Assembly: GCA_046262635.1 (NCBI GenBank)
Contig: JBHEMK010000062.1
Coordinates: 1-25,830, forward strand
Reading direction: 5' to 3'
DNA length: 25,830 nucleotides
Origin: JBHEMK01 sp046262635
GTDB taxonomy: Bacteria; Actinomycetota; Thermoleophilia; Gaiellales; Gaiellaceae
Below are positions 21,468 to 25,830 of the stretch, piece after piece; position 1 is the stretch's first letter; the number at the start of each line of letters is the position of its first letter. The notes beneath the pieces were generated by a model that worked only from the letters and a program-made list of their open reading frames with translations, searched no databases and was not told where the DNA came from. The position numbers and the translations under genes were made by a program.

Positions 21468-22333
21468 GACCCCGCCTCCGGAGCGAGGATGTGCTCGAGG
21501 CCGGCCGGAGCGACCTCGATCTCGTCGAGATCGGCCTCCGCTGCGGCGAGCGCGCGCAGCGCCTCGCCGGAGCTCCGGACGAGGAGGTCCAGAAACCGGC
21601 CGTTCTCGACCACGCGCTCGACGCCGCGCAGGGGCGGCAGCGGCTGCGAACGAATTCTGATCCGTTGCAGCCCGGCCCGTGTGGCGATCTCCGCGACCGA
21701 GCCCTCGAGCACGACACGGCCATGGGCCAAGACGACGATCCGGCTCGCGAGTGCCTCGGCCTCGGCCAGGTCGTGCGTCGTCAGGAGGATCGCGCGGCCA
21801 CGGGCGGCGAAGCCCCGTACCGCGTCCCAGAGCCGCCGCCTCGTCGGCAGGTCGAGGCCGCTGCTCGGCTCGTCGAGAAACACCGCCACCGGATCCCCTG
21901 CGAAGGCGAGGGCAACCGCGAGGCGCCGCCGCTGCCCACCCGAGAGCCCCCCGGCCTGCCGGCACGCGAGCTCCAGCAGGCCGAACCGCTCGAGGAGCTC
22001 GCGGGTCGGGACCGGCCGTGGATAGTGCGCCCGGACGAACTCGAGGATCTCGGCGACGCGGAGCGTCTCGGGCAGGTCGGTCTCCTGCGGCGTCACCCCG
22101 CAGCTGCGGCGGGCCTCCGCACGCCTCGGGTCGAGCCCGGACAGGCGCGCGGTTCCTCCGTCCGGCCGGCGCAGGCCGAGCAGGAGGCGGATCGCCGTCG
22201 TCTTGCCGGCGCCGTTCGGCCCAAGGAGCGCCAGGATCTCGCCGGGTTCAACCTGCAGGCTGACGCCGGCCAGCGCCTTGACGCCCGGAAACGACTTGTG
22301 GACGTCGCGGAGCTCGGCCGCCGGCGCGGTCAA
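21464..22333 (-). CDS. ABC transporter ATP-binding protein of the TOMM cluster
   Basis: 289 residues from a TTG at 22333, which has GGAG seven bases upstream and no better in-frame start nearby; an open frame continues back into the dehydrogenase gene. It is a complete ABC ATPase: Walker A LLGPNGAGKTT, Q-loop GVTPQETDLPETL, signature GGLSGGQRRRLAVALA, Walker B AVFLDEPSSGLD and the switch His in LLTTHDLAEAEAL. The C-terminal 80 residues form the regulatory tail seen in drug and bacteriocin exporters of the DrrA/CcmA kind. With the next gene it makes a two-component exporter. Its place directly after the TOMM modification enzymes points to peptide export or self-protection; which of the two cannot be told. 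Confidence 0.92.
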   Translation of the reverse strand: MTAPAAELRDVHKSFPGVKALAGVSLQVEPGEILALLGPNGAGKTTAIRLLLGLRRPDGGTARLSGLDPRRAEARRSCGVTPQETDLPETLRVAEILEFVRAHYPRPVPTRELLERFGLLELACRQAGGLSGGQRRRLAVALAFAGDPVAVFLDEPSSGLDLPTRRRLWDAVRGFAARGRAILLTTHDLAEAEALASRIVVLAHGRVVLEGSVAEIATRAGLQRIRIRSQPLPPLRGVERVVENGRFLDLLVRSSGEALRALAAAEADLDEIEVAPAGLEHILAPEAGS

Positions 22334-22361
22334 GGGCGCGCTCCGAGCCCGGACCGCCGCT

Positions 22362-23189
22362 TCACCGTGGAGTCCGGCCCAGGCACACGGCGACCAGGGT
22401 TGACTCGTTGACACCGTCGAGCCCGAGCAGGCTGTCGACGCGGGAGTCATAGAACCCGCCGAGCACGATGCTGCCGAGCCCGAGCGCCGTCGCCGCCAGG
22501 AGCACGTTCTGTGCGACGTGGCCCGCCTCGAGCAGCGTGAACCGGTAGGCCCGCAGTCCGTATTTGAAACGGGAGCGCCAGAAGACCGCCGCCACGAAGA
22601 AGATCGCCGCCGCGCGGTCGACGGCGTCGGGCTGTGGCGAGATCGCCGCCGCGTCCGCGTCGCCCTCCAGCCGCTCCAGTGCGTGGTCGAGTGGATCGTA
22701 GTGGTAGAGACCACGGTGGAGCCCGTCGACCCGCTGGGCCGAGACGAACAGCTCGAGGGGATAGAGCGCGCCCGCGGAGGGCGCCGTACGGAGCGAGAGC
22801 GACCCGGTCTCGCCCCTTCCTCGCATCTCCCCTGAGATCCCGTAGCCGGCGCTCAGGAGCGCGGCGACCTGAACGAGCTGCAGTGGGGCCTCGCCGAACC
22901 GGTCCGGCGTGCGGCGGCAGCGCAGCGTCGTCGCGAGCGGGACCGGTGGCAGCGCCTGCTCGGGTAGGGGCACTCTCGGGAGGGCCGGGTTCCGGCGCAC
23001 GGCCCGGGCGGTGCTTGCCTGAAGGGCCTCGTTGCGCTCCAGCGCCCAGACGCCCCGCAGCTGGCGCGGGACGAGCGTCGGCTGGAGCTTCGACGCCTCG
23101 TGCAGGATCTCCGCGGGATCGTCCAGGTCGAGCTCGTGCCCGTAGACCGGTTCGGCGAGGTTGACGCTGGGGATCCGGCGGCTGCTCAC
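22362..23189 (-). CDS. SagB/McbC-type azoline dehydrogenase
   Basis: 275 residues from GTG 23189, overlapping the YcaO stop as GTGA. A nitroreductase-fold FMN enzyme of the SagB/ThcOx family, which oxidises thiazoline and oxazoline rings to thiazoles and oxazoles. Visible marks are the cofactor-binding Arg-rich start CRRTPDRFGEAPL, RTAPSAGALYPLELFVSAQRV, GLYHYDPLDHALERL, and the C-terminal AYRFTLLEAGHVAQNVLLAATALGLGSIVLGGFYD. The first 80 residues resemble no known catalytic element and could contact the cyclodehydratase. Together with the ocin-ThiF-like protein and YcaO protein it completes a BCD synthetase, so the product should carry aromatic azoles rather than azolines only. Confidence 0.93.
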   Translation of the reverse strand: MSSRRIPSVNLAEPVYGHELDLDDPAEILHEASKLQPTLVPRQLRGVWALERNEALQASTARAVRRNPALPRVPLPEQALPPVPLATTLRCRRTPDRFGEAPLQLVQVAALLSAGYGISGEMRGRGETGSLSLRTAPSAGALYPLELFVSAQRVDGLHRGLYHYDPLDHALERLEGDADAAAISPQPDAVDRAAAIFFVAAVFWRSRFKYGLRAYRFTLLEAGHVAQNVLLAATALGLGSIVLGGFYDSRVDSLLGLDGVNESTLVAVCLGRTPR

Positions 23190-24544
23190 GGGAAGGGATG
23201 CGGGTCGGCGTTGACGTCCCCTGCCGCGAGGGGGGCGTCCCGGAGGCCGAGCTCGTGGGCCGCCCGGTAAAGCCGGGAGCCCCCGAGGAAGCGCGTGTCG
23301 TGCCGGACGTCGAGCGGGCAGAGCTCTGGCGCCACGACCTTGGCAACTACGAGACCGGCGTCCGCGACGTCGGGGCTCGTCACGTCCACGGCGTAGGCGC
23401 GCACGCCCTGTGCCCGGAGGCGCCCGGTGAGCTGGCAGATCCGCTCGAGTGCGGACACGCCCGGGAGGACGGCGACGTCCTCGACCTTCCGGACGACGGT
23501 GGACGCAGTGAGGAAGTCGGCTGCACCGGCATGGCTCGGGAGCGCGTAGAGATGGATGTGGTCGGCGAAGCTGACGACGTCCGAGCAGTCCTCGGCGAAG
23601 GTGCGGTGAGGCGCCGCGGCGACCAGTCCACGCCCCCAGCTGCGGACGGAATATGCCTCGGCCAGCGCCTTCTTGACGGCACCGACGATGCTCGGAGCGC
23701 TGCCTGCGCCGACGGCGACTGCCGGCTCTCGGCTTCCGTCACCGCGCACGACGGCGAGGGCCGTCGGCACGTGGAGGAAGTCCGAGAGGTCGACGACTGC
23801 GTGGCGCCCACCCGCGGCAGCGAGGTAGCGGGATTCGAATGCGAGCAGCTCCGGCTCGCTGCTCCAGTCGAGGAGCGGCAGCGACAGCCCGGCCGCCCAG
23901 GTAATCATGAAAGCATCCCGCTCGACGAGCTCGAGCAGTCCCGCCAGCACCGCTTCCTCGAGCGTCGGGCCGCAGGCAAGGCCGTTGCTCGTCGAGTACG
24001 CGACAGGCTGCTCCTCCGGTGCGAGACGGCTCCACGTGAGGTAGACGAGCTGAGCCGGGACGTACGCCTCCTTCCCGTCCGGAAGCGCGAACCCGCGCGC
24101 CCAGCGGACTCGCGTGTCCCGCCTGAACTGCGCGAAGCCGAAGCCGGGTGTGTCGTGCTGCCGGGGTGCGAAGAGCGCGAACCGCGGCGGATCGATCGCC
24201 GCCGGGCCCAGCTCGTCGGCCGTCGCGAGAACGAGAGAGCGCTCGGGCAGGAACGCGCCCGCGTAACGCTCGGCGGCCTCGCCGATCGCGGCCGCCCGCG
24301 CCTCGCTCATTCGCTCGGCGCAGCCGCCGCCGTCTCCGTCGCGTCGGCCAGGGTCGGCGTCGATCACCTGGCGGGTCTCGCTCGTCGTCGCGCCGACCCG
24401 GATCAGACGCGCGTCGTCGGGGGATGCCAGGATCGTGTGCACGCGCCGGACGACGCCCGTGTACTGGGACACGAGCGACTCGAGGCGCGGCAGGGACTCC
24501 CCGAGCGGTGTCAGCGGCCGGTCGCGCAGGAGCGTCCGGGTCAC
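23186..24544 (-). CDS. YcaO-domain cyclodehydratase (TOMM D protein)
   Basis: 452 residues from GTG 24544, overlapping the stop of the upstream ocin-ThiF-like gene as GTGA. YcaO proteins use ATP to activate backbone amides so that Cys, Ser or Thr side chains cyclise to azolines. ATP/Mg contacts appear in RAAAIGEAAERYAGAFL (about residues 84-100) and in STSNGLACGPTLEEAVLAGLLELVERDAFMI (about 176-206), both classic for the family. The protein ends PHPFP, a PxPxP tail that in studied azoline-forming YcaO proteins enters the active site and is needed for catalysis. This tail argues against the non-azoline (thioamide or amidine) YcaO branches. The E1-like partner is a separate gene just upstream. 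Confidence 0.95.
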   Translation of the reverse strand: MTRTLLRDRPLTPLGESLPRLESLVSQYTGVVRRVHTILASPDDARLIRVGATTSETRQVIDADPGRRDGDGGGCAERMSEARAAAIGEAAERYAGAFLPERSLVLATADELGPAAIDPPRFALFAPRQHDTPGFGFAQFRRDTRVRWARGFALPDGKEAYVPAQLVYLTWSRLAPEEQPVAYSTSNGLACGPTLEEAVLAGLLELVERDAFMITWAAGLSLPLLDWSSEPELLAFESRYLAAAGGRHAVVDLSDFLHVPTALAVVRGDGSREPAVAVGAGSAPSIVGAVKKALAEAYSVRSWGRGLVAAAPHRTFAEDCSDVVSFADHIHLYALPSHAGAADFLTASTVVRKVEDVAVLPGVSALERICQLTGRLRAQGVRAYAVDVTSPDVADAGLVVAKVVAPELCPLDVRHDTRFLGGSRLYRAAHELGLRDAPLAAGDVNADPHPFP

Positions 24545-25503
24545 GGTGCCTCCGCCCAGGGCAGCGGCGGGGCGAGCGTGGCAGCCTCGGAGCACGCGGG
24601 GCAGCGCGGCACCCGGTAGACGACGTGAGTCCGCAGCCCGACCGTCGCCCCGAGCTCGAGCATGGCGAGCACTCCAGCGGCGAACGGATCGCGATAGAGG
24701 AGCCAGCGGAGCGCCAGCGTGGCTGCGAGGCCGGCGACCGCTGCCGTGAGTGCCGGCGCGACCGGTTGACGGCCGGGCGAGCGCTCGAGAGCCCAGAACT
24801 CGTCTGGATAGTCGAGGTTCGCCGCCCGCCGGCGCCGATAGCACTCATAACAGCAGGTCTCCTTCGGGACGAAGAGCGGTCCGATCGCGGTGACCGACCC
24901 GTCGGGGGGCAGTACCTGGAGCCAGGGGCGGCCGGCCGCGAGCGCCGCCTCGTTCCAGGCGGGCAGGCGGTTGCGCTCGTGCGGGTCGGGCGCGACGACG
25001 ACGAACACCGCCAGGTCGGTCGGCGGGTCCCACGGCGACGGCTCGACGACGCCGACGCCCGAAAGCCGGAGCAGGCGGCCGATCTCGGCCGCGGCTGCGC
25101 CCCCGCCGACCACGCGGACGTCCGCTCCGGCTAGTTGCGCACGTACGGCCGCGGGCGACGATTCGGGGCTGCCGCTCGCGGCATGCGTCAGCGCCGCCGC
25201 GGCGAACGGGGCCGGCAGGCCCGGGTCGAGCGGCGGGCCTTCCGCCAGCACTCCGTGGTCGGCGAGCAGCGCAACGGCGTGCTCGACCGCGGGCCTGAGT
25301 GGCTCGCCGAGGATCGCGACGATCTCCTCCTCCGTTCGAGTCCCGTCGAGCAGAGGCAGCAGCGCCGGGAGGAGGGTCGCGGCTCCGCGGCCCTCGAATG
25401 TGACGGCCTCGCCGCCGTGGGCGAAAATGATCCGGTCGGGCCCGACGGCGAGGCGCTGCCACGGCGCCAGGAAGGGAAGCCGTGGGACGGCCGGTGCGCT
25501 CAT
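24541..25503 (-). CDS. Ocin-ThiF-like TOMM leader-binding protein (cyclodehydratase partner)
   Basis: 320 residues from ATG 25503, with a strong ribosome-binding site AGGAGGAG at 25507-25514. The protein looks like the E1-like/ocin-ThiF family that binds the precursor leader and presents it to YcaO. The first 95 residues form a winged-helix, RRE-like part (RIIFAHGGEAVTFEG...LLPLLDGTRTEEEIVAIL). A degenerate Rossmann section follows (ADVRVVGGGAAAAEIGRLLRLSGVGVV), with no adenylation residues I could confirm, as expected for this group. A zinc site can be built from CCYEC (residues 216-220) and CPAC (about 301-304). The coupling order precursor, C, D, B is standard for TOMM clusters. It is the first modification gene after the precursor region. 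Confidence 0.92.
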   Translation of the reverse strand: MSAPAVPRLPFLAPWQRLAVGPDRIIFAHGGEAVTFEGRGAATLLPALLPLLDGTRTEEEIVAILGEPLRPAVEHAVALLADHGVLAEGPPLDPGLPAPFAAAALTHAASGSPESSPAAVRAQLAGADVRVVGGGAAAAEIGRLLRLSGVGVVEPSPWDPPTDLAVFVVVAPDPHERNRLPAWNEAALAAGRPWLQVLPPDGSVTAIGPLFVPKETCCYECYRRRRAANLDYPDEFWALERSPGRQPVAPALTAAVAGLAATLALRWLLYRDPFAAGVLAMLELGATVGLRTHVVYRVPRCPACSEAATLAPPLPWAEAP

Positions 25504-25505
25504 CG

Positions 25506-25519
25506 GCTCCTCCTGGAGC
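25506..25519 (-). promoter_or_regulatory. Hairpin masking the ribosome-binding site of the ocin-ThiF-like gene
   Basis: On the minus-strand transcript GCTCC, AGGA, GGAGC form a five-pair stem whose loop and 3' arm are part of the AGGAGGAG ribosome-binding site for the gene starting at 25503. It lies between precursor and enzymes, where a partial block would favour more precursor than enzyme. Short, so uncertain. Confidence 0.35.
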
Positions 25520-25540
25520 GGCCGGGCGCCGCCGCGCTCA

Positions 25541-25702
25541 TCACCGGGTCCTCATGCCGCAGGAGCACGAGCAGCAGCAGCACATCGGGTACGACTGGGC
25601 GAACAGCGCGTCGCGGGAGCCCTTCCGGCTCGCTCTGAGGTCGAGCAGATCCGCGATTGGCGCCCTCGTCGGGACCGGTCGTCCGGGAGCCCGGACGGTC
25701 AC
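25541..25702 (-). CDS. TOMM precursor peptide 2, alternative 53-residue start
   Basis: GTG at 25702-25700 lies in the same frame as the 94-codon reading and would give 53 residues: a short basic start, the leader motif IADLLDLRASRKGSRDALF (residues 16-34) and the core CCCCSCSC (41-48) ending GMRTR. This start overlaps, as GTGA, a stop at 25699-25701 that would close the hidden frame of precursor 1. The same GTGA style joins most other genes of this operon. No ribosome-binding site is obvious, so translation would rely on coupling. Confidence 0.5.
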   Translation of the reverse strand: MTVRAPGRPVPTRAPIADLLDLRASRKGSRDALFAQSYPMCCCCSCSCGMRTR

Positions 25703-25825
25703 CGAGGCCGCGCGACGCTGCACGAGCAGCAGCGACTGAGCGGCGGGACGGTCGTCGAGCAGCGAGTCGCGATACCCGTTCCGGCTCGCAGGCACGTCGA
25801 GGAGCTCTTCCAACTCGGCCGACAT
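25541..25825 (-). CDS. TOMM precursor peptide, 94-codon frame with two leaders and a Cys/Ser core
   Basis: ATG 25825 to TGA 25541-25543, directly upstream of the modification genes. The continuous frame reads MSAELEELLDVPASRNGYRD... then IADLLDLRASRKGSRDALF and ends AQSYPMCCCCSCSCGMRTR. The last part holds six Cys and two Ser in eight residues, an ideal substrate for cyclodehydration and similar in style to the streptolysin S core. The leader motif LLD-x2-ASR-x-G-x-RD-x-L appears twice. The likely functional unit is either the whole frame or a 53-residue peptide from GTG 25702 (listed separately). Five bases remain upstream, so the promoter and ribosome-binding site lie outside the window. 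Confidence 0.75.
   Translation of the reverse strand: MSAELEELLDVPASRNGYRDSLLDDRPAAQSLLLVQRRAASVTVRAPGRPVPTRAPIADLLDLRASRKGSRDALFAQSYPMCCCCSCSCGMRTR
25601..25648 (-). repeat. Leader repeat copy 2
   Basis: Codes for LLDLRASRKGSRDALF, 18 nucleotides before the first core Cys codon. The conserved leader motif probably binds the RRE-like part of the ocin-ThiF-like protein; that role is inferred from the family. Confidence 0.75.
25699..25825 (-). pseudogene. TOMM precursor peptide 1, leader and core in different frames
   Basis: From ATG 25825 the leader runs MSAELEELLDVPASRNGYRDSLL (codons 1-23, to 25757). One base further on, the shifted frame reads PPLSRCCSCSVARPR and stops at TGA 25699-25701. 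That ending mirrors the end of precursor 2 (YPMCCCCSCSCGMRTR, stop). So copy 1 looks like a complete precursor gene carrying a one-base insertion or two-base deletion between about 25756 and 25738. It could be a decayed gene, a sequence error, or (less likely) a site of programmed frameshifting. Confidence 0.55.
25757..25804 (-). repeat. Leader repeat copy 1
   Basis: Codes for LLDVPASRNGYRDSLL. It matches copy 2 (LLDLRASRKGSRDALF) at ten of sixteen residues, with conservative changes at most others. The run GCGAGCCGGAA is identical in DNA between the two copies. Indicates tandem duplication of a precursor gene. Confidence 0.75.
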
Positions 25826-25830
25826 CGGCC

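Noticed and set aside
22334..22714. Upstream extension of the ABC ATPase frame
   Set aside because: It overlaps the SagB-type gene in another frame; TTG 22333 with GGAG directly precedes the ATPase domain.
1..25830. CRISPR array, rRNA, phage or integrase genes
   Set aside because: No regularly spaced repeats, no rRNA-like sequence and no recombinase or phage structural proteins were seen.

Overview
The window is high-GC, gene-dense bacterial DNA with frequent GTG starts, many 1-4 bp start/stop overlaps and strong third-position G/C. It carries menaquinone biosynthesis by the futalosine route and a UvrD2-like helicase with a C-terminal HRDC-type domain. This fits a high-GC Actinobacteriota genome, perhaps a deep lineage such as Thermoleophilia; that placement is inference, because there is no rRNA or marker gene here.

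Layout, left to right. (1) 1-2558, + strand: the 3' end of mqnE, then mqnA and mqnC, closed by a palindrome over the mqnC stop. (2) 2607-2723: a possible 38-residue membrane peptide. (3) 3037-10318, + strand: a secreted phosphodiester-glycosidase-like protein with a FlgD-like Ig domain, a DedA membrane protein, a DegT-type sugar aminotransferase, a membrane-anchored PglF/WbpM-type nucleotide-sugar 4,6-dehydratase, and a UvrD-family helicase. (4) 14532-10405, - strand: a secreted glycoside-hydrolase-like protein, an AsnB-type amidotransferase and a DUF354 glycosyltransferase-like protein. (5) 14618-16195, + strand: a CPA1 Na+/H+ antiporter whose frame is broken twice. (6) 17313-16189, - strand: a second, membrane-anchored paralogue of the glycoside-hydrolase-like protein. 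(7) 17314-18129: about 800 bp with no convincing gene but one strongly structured element. (8) 18813-18130, - strand: a PglC/WcaJ-type initiating sugar-phosphate transferase. (9) 18878-20736, + strand: a LysR regulator translationally coupled to a maleylacetate-reductase-like dehydrogenase. (10) 25825-20739, - strand: a RiPP (thiazole/oxazole-modified microcin, TOMM) cluster.

The TOMM cluster is the most interesting part. It reads precursor peptide(s), ocin-ThiF-like leader-binding protein, YcaO cyclodehydratase ending in PxPxP, SagB/McbC-type dehydrogenase, ABC ATPase, ABC-2 permease. Most of these junctions overlap as GTGA, which suggests a single coupled transcript. The precursor reading frame holds two copies of a leader motif. 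The second copy ends in a core of six Cys and two Ser (CCCCSCSC), resembling streptolysin S. The first copy also has a Cys/Ser core (CCSCS), but in a reading frame shifted by one base relative to its leader, so two tandem precursor genes have apparently been fused or broken.

Regions 3, 4, 6 and 8 share a glycan theme (amino-deoxysugar synthesis, initiating transferase, glycosyltransferase-like, amidotransferase and glycosidase-like proteins), so they may serve one cell-surface polysaccharide or glycoconjugate. That link is inferred from proximity.
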